From: Flaveria trinervia | Taxonomy: Eukaryota > Streptophyta > Magnoliopsida > Asterales > Asteraceae | Direction: 5' to 3' | Length of the DNA stretch: 64,000 nt | Assembly (NCBI GenBank): GCA_025506515.1 | Contig: CM046451.1 | Location: 39,270,595-39,334,594, forward strand | In this document: in pieces, positions 46,150-58,648 of the stretch | Numbering within the stretch: the stretch's first letter is position 1 | Layout of the letters: every line of letters starts with the position of its first letter | Notes under the pieces: model-generated | Told to the model about the DNA's origin: nothing | The model's database searches: none | What the model saw: the letters and a program-made list of their open reading frames with translations, nothing else | Made by a program: the position numbers and the translations under genes

Positions 46150-49100
46150 AATGAACTAAAAATAATCCTATCGGTTTTAAAAAATCATTTAAAAGAATAA
46201 AATAGCTTCGGAAGGAAAATCACTTTCCTTCGTATGCTCAAAGGTGAACAAAAAGAAAATAGTTGGAAAACTATCTTCAGAAGCATGTTTGGTTTCAGAA
46301 GAAAGGAATGCTTTCGAAGTACTAGAGTCTGTTGTAGTGGATGCAAAAACATCTAAAGTTCAGTCTACAAAATTCTCAAAGTCACAAAAACTTTCAATGT
46401 TTTGAAGGCCAAGTCTAATCTTACAAAAATGGTGTGGAAGATGAAAGAAGGCAATGTGACTGAAGTTTCTTTATCAACAACAAAAAATGACGCTCAAAGC
46501 TTTCATATAGGATCAATAACTGTTGAACTGTCTTTGGTTCATCTTGATGAGTCCAATACCAGCAAAGCTTGGATTTACAAATGTAATAATCATCTCTTTT
46601 TATGTGTAAGAACAACTGAATACCAAAAGAAATGTATGGATCATTGATAGTCGTTGTTCCAAAGACATGGCCCATAATGGCTCTTTGCTTCAAAACCTAG
46701 AAAAACTTGATAGAGGGCCAGTTGCTTTTGGAGGTTAATTAATTAGTTACATCACTAGAAGGGAGAGAGTCATAAATGGTAATCTCAGCAGTAAGAAGGT
46801 AAACTTTGTCAAAGAGCTTGAGTACAACTTTTTGAGTGTATCTTAACTTTATGACCAGAGACATACCATCTTCTTTACTAAGCATGAGTGCATTGTTATC
46901 AAGCTTGAGATGATCATTCCTCAAGAGCAAATCCTACTCAAAGGCCCTAGAATAGAGAACATGTACAAGATGGATTTGGAGAAAACCTTTCCATCATGAG
47001 AAGTTTCTTGCTATGTATCTAAAGTCAGTAGTGATAAGTCTTTCATTTGGCATAAAAGAATATGCAATGTAAACTTTAAGAACATGAATAAATTAAATAA
47101 AGATGATTTGGTAACTTATATTCCAAAAAAGAGTTTACAAGTTATGACTATTCTGTTGCATGTCTAAAAGGGAAGCAACACAAAGTGTCTCACAAGCCAA
47201 AGGAAATGAACTCCAACACTACTCCACTACACTTATTACATATAGATATCTTTGGCCCTAGAAGTGTAATGACTCTAGGAAGAACTTCATATTGCCTTGT
47301 GATCACAAATAACTTCATAAGATATACTTGGGTCTTTTTTCTTAAAAGTAAGGACAAGACCCCTAAAATCTTGAGATCTTTCATTCTGAAAATTGAGAAT
47401 CAATGTAATCACAAGGTCAAGATCATAAGATATGATCAAAGAACTTAATTCAAGAACTAAATCCTTGGTATATTTTATAATGAAAATAATATTTCAAGAC
47501 AATATAGTGCTTATATAAGTCCTTAACAAAATGGTGTTGCTGAAATAAGAAATAAGACACTTAGTGAGGCTGCAAAACTCATGTCGTCTGTCTCTAAACT
47601 GCCTATAATCTTCTGGGCAGAGACAATCAACATTGTCTGGTATGTGCAGAACAGAGTTTTAGTTGTCAAAACTCATGTTAAGACTACTTATGAACTGTGA
47701 CATAAAAGGAAACCTTTCATTGGTTTCCTCAGGTCATTTGGGTGTCCATGTACCCTCTTGAATACCAAAGATCATATAGCCAAATATGTTGAGAAAGCAG
47801 ATATGTACATTTCATTGGATACTCTTCCCAAGCTAAGGGTTATAGGGTATACAATCTTGGAACTAGAATAGTTAAGGAGTTAGCTAATGTGACCATCAAT
47901 GAACACACCTTAGTATGAAAGGTTCTTATACTGATTGACTATTTGATCTTAATTTAGTTACTAACTATTTAACAAATCTTGTGAACATGTTTCAGGAACA
48001 ATAGATAATATATCTACAAGAGATCCTAATACAAGATTTAAGCTGAGAAAACCAAATAGTAGAGTTCCTTTAGCTCCAGTGGTAACAACCCCTACAAGTG
48101 GAAATCTTGTTAGCATAACTATGGCAAATTCTTTAGCTGACACACCTGAGATGCCAACCAATTCTAGCAATGAGGCACAAAAATCAAATGAAGAGATTTC
48201 TAATGTAGGAGGAATAGTGATAGTGAAAGTGATCAAGAATTTAATGATGGTGACAACCATTTCATTGAAGACAACATCAATGATGTCATACACAATTTGG
48301 ATGAAGTTACACTTGATAAGTGTGTTAATGTAATAGGTGATACTCAATGACCATATCTAAATTTCACTAGTTTAGATTTATCAAATCAAGATGTTGTGAT
48401 TCCTCAGATGAGAATTCACAAGTACTATCCTATCACAAAACTCATTGGAGATTTTGACACTAGGGTGAAAACAAGAGGACAAACCCATGATAAAATTGTT
48501 TGTCTACACTCTTGCTTTTTGTCCCAGATTGAGATGAAAATGTTGATGAGGCTTTTAAATATGAAAGTTGGACTGAAGCAATGAAAGAAGAACTACTTCA
48601 GTTCAAAAGACAAAGTGTTGGAAACCTATGTCCTCTTCCACCTAAGAATATGATAATAGGCATCAAATGAGTTTTTAAAAACAAGAAAGATTATAAAGAG
48701 CTTGTCATCAAGAACAAAGCAAGATTGGTACTCCGAGGGTACACTTAAGAAGAATGGATTTACTACACAAAAGTTTTTGCTCCTTTAGCAAGACTTGAGG
48801 TTGTAATAATGTTACTTGCTATTTCCACATCCAAGGATTTCAAGGTCTACCAAATTGATGTCAAGTGATGAAAGATGAAAAAATGTATGTCAAGCAACCA
48901 CTGGTCTTTGTAGACCCAAATCATCATTATTATGTCTGCAAGCTTGACAAAGCTCTTTACGGATTGCATCAAGCTCTAAAGAAGTGGTATGAGATACTAT
49001 CACAATACGTATTTCAACATGGTTACAAAAAAGGTACCATTGACAATACACTATTAATCAAAAGTACTAAGAAATGCCTTGATCATGATTCAAATTTATG

Positions 49101-50725
49101 TTAATGACATCATCTTTGGGTCAAGTAATGAAAGATTCTACAAAGAGTTTCCAAAACTGATGAGGAACAGGTTTGAAATTAGTGTCATGGGAGAACTCAA
49201 TTTCTTTATAAAAATTCAAGTGAAGCAAGCTGCCAATGGCATCTTCATAACCAGTCAAAGTACGTACAAAACATACTAACCAGATTTCATCTGACTGATT
49301 GCAAGGTTGCTAAGACTCCCATAGATAGAAACCACTCCTTAGGACCTAATCTTGAGGGGCAGTGTGTTAATGAACATCTTTACTGAGCTACAATTGGGTC
49401 TCTTTTGTACATTATAGACAACAGGACTGATATCATGTTTGCCATATGCATATATGCAAGATATCAAGCCAACCCCAAGATGTCACACCTAGTTGTTGTC
49501 AATAAGATTCTTAGATATCTCAAATGAGCTCCCAAACTAGGACTTTGGTATCCTAAGAATTCTGACTTCAATCTATATGCATATTGTTGATACATGTGTT
49601 CCTAGTTTATATGCTTAAATGTAAAAGTCTTTTATGTCTTACATATGTGTAATGTGATGATGTAATGAAGTACGATATATGCATTGATGTTTATTTATCT
49701 TTGATTCATATGTATGAATTCTTATATAGGTTTGAGTTTGTTGTGCACAATTCTAAGTCAATAATGATTTAAGTAATGTGTTCAACATAGTCGGGTGATT
49801 ATTCATGTTAATGGACCATACGCATGAATATATCATGCTTATGTACCAGTCGCACGACTCAACCAGGAGACTGGATCAGTCGTATGATTGAGACATAAGA
49901 TTGACTCAGTCACACGACTGAATCTTCAGTCGTGCATATGGATCAATTGCATGAGTCAGTCGCACGACTAAACCATGCTAATGGTTCAGTTGTACGAATG
50001 AAAACTACTAACCTATAAATACCACCTAATTCATGGAAAAATAGAACACTTTGAGAGATACTTAGAATACACATAAACCCTAGCCGTCCAGAGCGTCCAG
50101 AATAGCCAATCCAAGTTCATAGTTCGATCTTGATCGATTCCTACTCGTTCTTAACGTTTATTTCATTGTTATATTGATTGGGTTATCGTTCTCACTTATT
50201 TTATCACCAATCAAATAAGATTCCGCACTATTTGATCTGGTATAACACAGAATCCGTTAGTACTCCGTACGTACACGGTCCCTAACACATATATAGATAG
50301 TGACTTTGGTGGTTGTAACATGACTACAAAGTTATATTAGGGGGATGTCAATTCCTTTGTGAAAGGATAATCTTTAGAGAATACAAGAAGCAATCATGTG
50401 TATCTACGTCAACTGCTCAACCTGAATACATTACTGTTGCAAAACTAATGTGAAGTGCTTTGGATTCAGAATCAGATGCTAGATTATGGATTTAACTTTA
50501 AGAAGACTTCTATCCACATATATAACAATAGTGGTATCTTTATAATAAAAATTCTAGTGTATCCTCAAATACAAAGCACATCAATATCAGGTATCATTTG
50601 ACCAAAGAAAATTTTTAAAAGGATTGATAAAACTAGTCAAAGTTAACACAAATGAATAATACGTTGATTTGTTCACAAAAGCTTTGATGAATAGAGATTT
50701 AAACATCTTGTATAAGCTCTTGCGA
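46150..50725 (+). pseudogene. pol: Decayed pol of element E
   Basis: Recognisable pieces are the gag-pol linker (46402-46647), integrase (LLHIDIFGPRSVMTLGRTSY near 47230, IIRYDQRT near 47430), RT fingers and palm (YVKQPLVFVDPN, KLDKALYGLHQAL near 48890-49000), and the RT active site reading YVNDI instead of YVDDI at 49092. RNase H is split by the solo LTR (FNLYAY before it, DSDFGGCNM after it), and a terminal VHKSFDE follows near 50680. The Asp-to-Asn change removes a catalytic residue. Confidence 0.85.
49585..50287 (+). repeat. Solo LTR of the A family inside E (703 bp)
   Basis: It runs TGTTGATACATG...GTCCCTAACA with a TATA box at 50014-50020. It is flanked by perfect 5-bp copies of CATAT (49580-49584 and 50288-50292). 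The RNase H coding sequence of E resumes right after it. No internal region is present, so a full element inserted and then lost its body by LTR-LTR recombination. Palindromic CAGTCG words lie at 49848-50000. Confidence 0.95.
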
Positions 50726-51395
50726 TGATTAACTTTGAGTAGATTTTCTTAAATTAATTTCAATTTTTTATCAAACATGTATGTCTTTAAAGTTTTCTAA
50801 TTTATCATTCATATAAGCTATGTTTATCTTGAATGAAAATATTTCAAAATTTCTTAGAATTTCAAGAATTATGAATAGATTTTCTTTTGAAAGACATTAA
50901 TTTGACTTCTGAAAAAAATTATGTTTTCAAAACTAATAACTCTTACTAAGTGATTTAGCCTCGGAAGAAATTCTAAGGTATCTTCTAAAGCTGAAATCTA
51001 CTTCTAAGTAGATATATGTTTTATATGACAATTTTCTTCCGAAAACAATTAAGTCTCAAAAGTTTTATTCTTCTCTTAAGTAAAACTTCTAAAGTTTAAT
51101 AGATTCTGAAACCAAATCTATCTCGAAGCAAAATTACTCTAAGTACATTTTCTTCCGAAGTAATTTTTATAAAACTAAGGAATATATTTCGAAGTCAATT
51201 TTGCTCCGTAAGCTTTCTTTAAAAAGTTCAAATGCAAATTACCTTCCACAGATTTTCAACGACCAAGATAACTACCCTTTTGGATACTTTTTTAGAGGTG
51301 GGACTGACATTCGGATTTCAAAGTTTATCTTCTAGTTCTTAATCACCCACAAACCCTTGTTGTTTTCCACTCTGTTTCATAAAAAGATTTAGAAA
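50726..51395 (+). other. Spacer of E with decayed CTTCGGAAG words
   Basis: It lies between the end of pol and the ATG-like start of the downstream gene at 51396. Degenerate TTCCGAAG/CTCGGAAG words occur from about 50960 to 51200, matching the position of the array in B (10985-11340). No convincing TATA box remains. Confidence 0.5.
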
Positions 51396-54130
51396 ATGGC
51401 CAAACCTGAACCCTTAAACCAGCCACCATTTGTCATGCACCTTCACAAGAAACATAATTAGGTTTATTTGTTATCGTATGAGAAAGATCCTGGTTTCCTA
51501 GACGTTTGTCGCTTTCTTTCTCAATCATCATACCTCACCGCTCTCACTATAAACCCTCCTTATACGAAGATCAACTACTTGAGTTCTAGAAGACCTACTA
51601 AGAGGTCATCTTAGACGGTGAGAAGGCACTATCTGCTTTAGTGAAAGGGAGGACTGTATTCATCACTCCAACCACCATTAATCAACAAGTGAGGCTGGAT
51701 GATGAAGAAGGTGAACTGTCCTTCTCAAAAAAAGTAGTCAACAGATCATTTCAATAGATGGGTTATGAAAGGGACTATTCTATGAGGAACTTCAAAAAGG
51801 GTAAGGTCTCTTTTTAATCGATATACCTCCTTCATGTTGTAATCCATTCTTTATCAAACAAACATAGAGGATGTGACCAAGTTCCAGAAGACCTATCCTA
51901 TATAGTCCATGGAATGGTATGTGGGATCAAGTTCAAGTACTCATTGTTTGTATATACAAACTTACTTGCCAACTTAGATTCCTTAAAATATTACATATTA
52001 CCTAGATATGTCCAGCACATTCTCAACTAAACTAGGCTCATAGTGAGGAGAACAACTAATATTATTAAATTGGGACAAATGAAGCTTGACATCTTCAAAA
52101 TGATAAGGAAAACCACTGTTGGTTTTATTAGGATAGAGACAGCTCTTGTCTAAAACACATTTAGAGCTCCCTGCTCAAGGTGACAACTTGGAAACACCAG
52201 CCAATATTGAACCCACAACTTCTTCATCTTCAACACCCCTATAGGTAACCATCACCTACTAGAGAAAATACAAATGAACCCATGCTTAGTCTATTCAGAT
52301 TGAGCAAGCCCCAATAAACTCAACCATGTGGGAGTAAGGGGAACCAAGATCTCCCACTTTCTTAGAGTAGCAAACAACTCGCATTCCTTCAATGATTAGT
52401 GCTGAGGTTTCTCATGCTTAACCTTATGAGCCACAACCAAGCTATAAGCCTTCATCCTGAGTCTCAAAACTCAGATGAACAACCTTCTAAGGATAGTTAC
52501 CATCCCCAGCCATTGGAGCTCAATGAACTAATCCCTGACCTACAATTTTATGATGATAAGGATATATGATTAGTTAGTACCATGAGTCTCTCTTCTCATC
52601 CCCTGTTCAAGGAAAGATGAGTGCTCATGCTACTCCTATATCTAGCCTACATCATCTACCCACAACTGAGATGGACCTTTCTGAACAGTTCAGGAGGTCT
52701 ATGTGAAAGAGGTTATCACTTTTACAAGTGATTACATCTCTAAGACCTCAACCATGATATCCCAGCTCCTTACGCTTCTTATGAGGCTATCATTGAGCAG
52801 GGGAAATCCAGAGACCAAGACAAAATATTTGGTGGTGAGGGAGATGAATTTGATCATGTACTCTCATCCCCCCATGATTCTTCTGATAAAGATGAAGGGA
52901 GTGTGCAACTAAAGATGCAAAAACTGACAAAAACCTGCACTTATTTGGTCTAAGGTTAGTCACCTGGAATCTCAAAGTGACTACCTTACAAAGGCAGGTC
53001 ATTAATTAACAACTTAAGATCACTGATCTTAAGGGCAAGTTACCTGATAGGCCTACTAGGCATGCTCAACTAAGTCCACAAGAACTTGTGGATGTGGATG
53101 ATGTAACCTCTAGCTCACCTGTGCAAGTAGGTTATGCTACCAAAAAAAGGGGAGACAATCACCACAACCATAGAACTTGGGAGCAATGACCAAAGTATGG
53201 ATGTTGAGGACTCACCATCCTCACTTGCAATTATCCAGACTCAACCATAGAAGTTGGGAGTAGAGCCAAGAGTATGGACATTTAGAACTCACCATCCTCA
53301 CTAGCAATTGTCCAGACGCGACAACATTCTTAGGCTGACAAAAATATAGACGCAAGGGAGGAAGCTGCAAATTCAAGAGCCACCATTAGAGCTAACCAGA
53401 AAAAATCTCATGATAAACAAAAGATGGTGAGCTTATTGAAGTTGTATGGGTTCTCCGAAAAGATGCTTCGTCCAATGTATCTATCCACAATGGATTAGCA
53501 TATTAGGGTGATTAAGCAGAAAATCAAGAGAAGTGAGCTTTAGACTTTCATTCTCCACCAAGTCAAGCTACACCTTAAGCTGAGGTCAAGGTTGAACCCT
53601 AAGAGACAACACAACCTGGACCTAGTGCTAATCCACAACCAGATTCATCTTCTAACCCACATCAGGGTCTCGAACCTTCTTTTGAACCTACAAAGGGGAA
53701 GGACCAAACTGAGAAGGATAAAGAAGGAAGACTAGGTGATCAAGACGAACATTCTTAGTTAAATTATAAAAAGATATAAAGGATGCTCATTAGAAGGGAC
53801 TTAAAAAAGAAGAATAAATCTAAGGTATCAATATCTTCACCTCAGGATTAATCAGAACATCCTGAGGGTGAACAAGAGTTGCTCAACCAGCTCCATTACA
53901 AGTACAGTCTCTTACTGCTAAGAGACCCATCCTGTCAATACATATACTTCTGGTAGAATATGCTTGACCTTTCTCAGCATGATCTCTTGATGAGAAAATA
54001 CTATGATAGCCTGAAGAATCCAAACCAACTAATAAATAGAGTAATGACTCTACTTCTGATGATGGCTATAAATAAGTGAAGATCAGATCAAGACTCATAG
54101 TTATTCTCAAGTTTTAGTAGCATCAGCTTA
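51396..54130 (+). pseudogene. Decayed downstream gene of element E
   Basis: It starts MAKPEPLNQPPFVMHLHKKHN at 51396, aligning with B (MANLAHKND...MQLHRQHNQ at 10770). Homology to B continues through the HHP-rich middle and the KLYGFSEK segment near 53430 to the polypurine tract at 54131. Stops and frameshifts occur every few tens of codons. The position and length equal those of B, so the gene was already present in the ancestor of B and E. Confidence 0.7.
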
Positions 54131-54139
54131 GGGGGAGTT

Positions 54140-54775
54140 TGTAAGAGTTATCTTAGAGGCTGATGCTAACCAAAGATCTCTTATCATGCATTCTGAAGTA
54201 CAAGGAAATTACTTCGAAAGATTTGACAAAGCACAAAGAAATTTCACTAAGTGTCAAATCTTCCAAAGCTTTAAGACAAAGTCTTCGAAGCTTGAAGACT
54301 GATTTCTTCCGAAATAAAGAAGACATGCTTTCTTTAACTTTACTTTTAACAAAAGCTGAACCACTTTTCGTTGCCATCTCTAATTACTCACCAACTTATA
54401 CAAGTTGGTGATTATCTTCATAATTTTGTCAACTATAGAATATGGTGTCTATGTCTGTAACTTTCCACTCTTTTACTTTTATCATTTTGTAATATATTAG
54501 GATATGAGCTACGTCATGTCATAGTCACAAGTCAAAAGGCAAATTTTCTTTTGACTTTACATTGATCATGTTGTCTAGATGGCCAAGTATAGGATGTATT
54601 ATAAAATGTTTCATGAACCAGTCCTTAGGACTAATCCTTGTAATAATTATAAAATACTTAAGAGCAATATACATCATTCTTGAAAACCAATGCTTGTTTG
54701 TTGTTGTGTTCTTACTTTTGTTTTTTGTTTCATTTATCTGGCTGTCTATTTGATCTGTTAAGTATTGTATTCTAC
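54140..54775 (+). repeat. 3' LTR of element E (about 636 bp)
   Basis: It starts TGTAAGAGTT after GGGGGAGTT (54131-54139) and is alignable with the minus-strand LTRs of B (AGGCTGATGC near the start, AGCAATATACATCATTCTTGAAAACC near 54662). The right end is set near TCTACC at 54775 by comparison with CCTACA in B and is uncertain by a few bases. Confidence 0.75.
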
Positions 54776-56036
54776 CCCTTATGAAACTATTGCATAACCA
54801 TTGCCGGTCCTGCAAAGATAAATCATCATTTGAAGCCAAATTGAAATATGAAGCTGAGATATACGAGAACAAAATAGAAGATGGATTGACATCTGGGATA
54901 ACCGACAATGAATTTGTGTTTGATAAATACTTATGTAATAGTTCTAGCTCCGGGGGCAAAGAATAAAACATTATGACGAGCAACGATGCGAGAAAAAACA
55001 ATAAAAAAGTTGGAAAATAAAAAATAGTGTTAGGACTTTCAATTTTTTCCATGGGTTTCAAATTTGTAAGTATTAAATAAAATTAATGAACATTTAGTTA
55101 TATTGGTTCATTTAACTTTACATGTTTTTATACAAACAAAATATAAAACAGGAAAAATAAACTGGTTCTCTTGTACAATGTTTTTCTTGTAATTTTTTCC
55201 ATGTGTTTCAAGCTTGTAAGAATCGATTTTGACTCCTGTTGACCAAACTGGTTCGATTACCAACGTGAGCTTATTTAAAAAACCATCATTAGATTTGAGA
55301 TCGAGAAGACGTCTGAATCATATAAAAATAACCCTAACTCAAGTTTCAAGACAATCAAAAGGTTCAAGAGAAGAAAATGAGCAAATATGAGTTAGACACG
55401 CTATTTCAATATAAAGAATCCAAGTAATAATAAATCTATAATCTATAATAAAAGAAGGTTTCTTAAGACACATGTTATAATTCTATCATAACAAAAAAAT
55501 TATTTCCCGTCTCTCTTTCATAATAGATAAAAAAATTATAAAAACAATTAGTTTGACATTTCTTTTTAACTAAAATATATTAAAAAAATATATATTTATA
55601 TTTATGTTTCTTGTCTCTCTCATATTAAATGATAATTATTGTAAATAAGTAAACTAAACTATTAAATATTTAAAATATAAATATAGCTATTTTAATAATT
55701 TATTAATACATATTAATATAGAGTAATAATTTCTAATTCATTATGTATTATAACTTTTAAATATTCATTATATTTTTATTTTAACAATGAATAATAACAT
55801 CTAAAAATAAAAAATATATAAAAAAATTATTTTAATATATTTATTTATAATACTCATGTAATTCATGAACTTTAACCCAGTAAATATATAATAAAACCTC
55901 ATGCCACCGTGTCACAAATTGTGCCTTATGCATGCGGGTCAGAACCAGGATATTTGAAAATAGCATCAGCCCATCTTCACATCAAAGTAACAAACGAATT
56001 TTCAAGCCCAATTTCAAGTTTAATTCCAGCCCAACT
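54776..56036. other. Non-transposon flank, AT-rich, with one unexplained ORF and a Helitron-like start
   Basis: 54781-54966 (+) is a 61-codon frame with ordinary amino-acid composition (HNHCRSCKDKSSFEAKLKYE...). It directly abuts the LTR end and could be a host exon fragment, but I do not recognise it. At 55436 the words TCTATAATCTATAATAAAAG resemble the 5' end of plant Helitrons. I see no clear 3' hairpin plus CTRRT end, so this stays a guess. The remainder, up to 55900, is over 75 percent A/T. Confidence 0.3.
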
Positions 56037-56324
56037 AGTAGAAGTAGTCAAGTAGACATGGGCGAACCGGGTTTTGGGCCGGACCCGAAACGGGGTTCAA
56101 ACCGGGTTCGGTCCGGCCGGGTTTTTTTGGAACCGGGTATGGGTGTACCCGGGTTCGGGTTCGGGTCGGGTTCGGGTCGGGTTGGGCATACTTAAAACCC
56201 TACCGGCCTATCCGGTTAGGGTCGGGTCCGGACCGGGTCGGGTCCAAAACCAGATACAAACGGGTTTTATTTTTTATTTTTTATTTTTTTACTATTATAA
56301 TTGCTATTCATATTAATATTTTTA

Positions 56325-56369
56325 GTATTATTATTATTATTACTATTATTATTATTATTATTATTATTA

Positions 56370-56400
<31 letters not shown>
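56325..56400 (+). repeat. (ATT)n microsatellite inside the hAT element
   Basis: About 25 ATT/TTA units with a few interruptions, in the 3' non-coding part of the transposon. Confidence 0.9.
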
Positions 56401-56639
56401 AAATTTATAACAACATTAAAAAGACATTTATAACTCATTAATTTATTATTTATTTATTAAAATAACTTAAAAATACATTAACGAATCAATAACTAATCGA
56501 CTATTTTTTTCGAGAGGCTTCATCAAATGATAATTCTTCGTCGGATATACCAGAAGATACTCCTTCTTCTACCTCTTCATCGTGTACTTTACATTCAATT
56601 GCAATTTCGTCTTCAAGATTTGTTTTGTCTTGTATACGA

Positions 56640-58571
56640 TCCATCGCGTCTAAAGTGGTCTTTTAAACAAATGCACATCTCCACCGCTTCCGAAGTTAAT
56701 CTTGTTCTTCGTAATGATAATACCCTGCCACTAAGAGAAAATGCAGACTCCGAAGCTACCGTAGAAGCTTAGAAGCTTAGTAAATCACGGGCCATAGCGG
56801 AAAGAATTGGAAATTGGGATTCCTTTCCTTTCCACCAAGCCAAAATATCAAATGCATGATAATCTTGAGTACTCATAGTTGAAATAAAATTTGTCGTACT
56901 ATATATACCAAGTTCGCTTGTTGGGGCGTTACCCCTTTGACGTTTAGCCGTCACATCCCGAACAACATTCAACATAGTCATAACGGGATCTTTAACGAGG
57001 TACTAGCACTTGAGGTTGATTCTCTTTGTGTAGTTATATTTACGTTAGGTCCATATTATTTAAATAAAAATTATAAATAATTTTCAAACTTGTATTAAAA
57101 ACTTCTTTTGCCTCGGTTGAAAAATTGGGGTTTTCATCATGTATATCCAAATTGTCATTTATCTCATCTATTAAACATTCTACCCCCGCAACATTTAAAA
57201 AGGATTTAAAGCAGCGGCACAAGTAAAAACGGATGGTAACTCAAGAAAATATTTTTTAAACTTCTCTTTCATTGGTTCTATCATTTCTCTAAACATACTA
57301 TTTTTATTTTGAAAATTTTTAAAATTCAAAGCTATGAAATATAATTCTTGAAGCACCGAATAACTAGTGGGATAATAAACTCCCGATAATTTTGTAGTTG
57401 AGTTTTTAAACACCTCAAGAAATTCGGATAAATGTTCAATATTTTTCCAACCCAAATCCGGAAACAGGTCGGCTTCGCAATTATCCGAAAGACTATTATG
57501 AAAAGCTTTTAAAGTGCCTTTTTGTTTTAAAGCACAATCAAACATACGACAAGTCGAATTCCACCTAGTAGGTACATCCCAATTAGGCCCTAAAAATCTA
57601 GATTCTGTATCTTTACAAAGTTGTTTATAATCTTGATATCTTTTTCTACTTTTTTTAAAAACGTCGTGTAACATAAATCGAAAAGATTTTATAAAGCTAT
57701 CAACAAATGGTACGGATAGACCATCTTGTACTACTAAATTAATAATATGTGCAACACAACGAGTATGAAAAAAATCACCGTTTGCAATCGGAAGATATTT
57801 TAATTTTAATTTTTCAACCGCGGTTGTGTTGTTGGAAGCGTTATCAAATGCCATTGAAAATATTTTATTTTGTAAATTAAAAGTAGTTATTACATTATCC
57901 AAAAAGTAAAATAAATACTCTCCGGTGTGTGGATACGGAAATAGATCAAATGCACTCGTACGTTTCATCATTTGCCATGAACTGGGATCTACCCAATGAG
58001 CGGTGACGCAAAGGTACGATTCGGGCAAACCGTGTGGCGCCGACCAAACGTCACTAGTTAAGTTTACACCGGTATTTAAATTTTCAAATAATACAATTAA
58101 ATCATTTTTTGCTTGCTTCCACAATTTTAAACAATAACGTCTAAGTGTAGTACGACTTACGTGAGTGTAACGAGGTTGAAGCGTCTCTCGAATTAAGTTG
58201 GTTAACCGAGGGTTGTCGAAGTGATTGAAAGGCAAAGCTTCTTGAATCACGAACTTTGCCATTCGATCTCGAACCTCATTAACGTTGTAATTAAAGATTC
58301 CACCGTCTCCACTCAATTGTGTTTGTTGCGAATCCGGATTACTTTTCAACGACTTACAAAACTTCTTGGTAATGTGTTTGTTTAAAGTCGTGTTAGAATC
58401 TTTAGCAAGTAAAGCTCCACAAAACTTGCAACGAGCCTTTACAGATCCGTCACTCAACTCAACCATATCCCAATTGCACCAAACATCCATGTTACGATTG
58501 TGTGGAAGAACACGAACGACGGTTGGAGAATTCGATAAACCTTGACCAACGGAAGATTGAGAGTGAGCCAT
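56640..58571 (-). pseudogene. hAT transposase
   Basis: It starts MAHSQSSVGQG at 58571. A BED zinc finger (CKFCG...HITKKFC, about residues 48-68) is followed by an RNase H-like core with LTSDVWSAPHG, the DNASNN block, an HTRCVAHIINLVVQDGL insertion-domain motif and PTRWNSTCRM. A 458-codon open frame ends at 57195, where a frameshift occurs in the AAALNP block. The C-terminal dimerisation domain follows in other frames (DILAWWKGKESQFPILSAMARDLLS, then a TAA, then ASTVASESAFS and RTRLTSEAVEMCICLKDH). It is inactive through at least two frameshifts and one stop, but otherwise well preserved and so fairly young. Confidence 0.9.
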
Positions 58572-58587
58572 ATTGAGATTTGAGAAT

Positions 58588-58648
58588 AAACGAGACTAAA
58601 CGAGACTAAACGAGACTAAACGAGACTAAACGAGAGTAAACGAGAGTA
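58588..58648 (+). repeat. 10-bp tandem repeat before the hAT transposase start
   Basis: Six units of CGAGACTAAA (the last ones CGAGAGTAAA) lie just upstream of the transposase ATG, in its presumed leader. Confidence 0.9.

Larger units (their letters stand above)
46150..54775 (+). mobile_element. Old Ty1/copia element E of the B family, 5'-truncated
   Basis: It is plus-oriented and homologous to B from the gag linker onward (ASEGKSLSF at 46208 matches B near 39680). It contains the rest of the linker, protease, integrase, RT, RNase H, spacer, downstream gene, polypurine tract and 3' LTR. Gag and 5' LTR are missing; homology fades near 46150. Stops and frameshifts are dense and substitutions many, so it is far older than B. 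A solo LTR is inserted in it. Confidence 0.88.

Noticed and set aside
54525..55061. Minus-strand ORF of 178 codons
   Set aside because: More than a third lies in the LTR of E, and it has no recognisable domain. The hydrophobic start is AT-rich noise.
56053..56260. CpG island or host promoter
   Set aside because: The GC-rich words lie at the end of a hAT element with a matching set at the other end, so they are subterminal transposon repeats.
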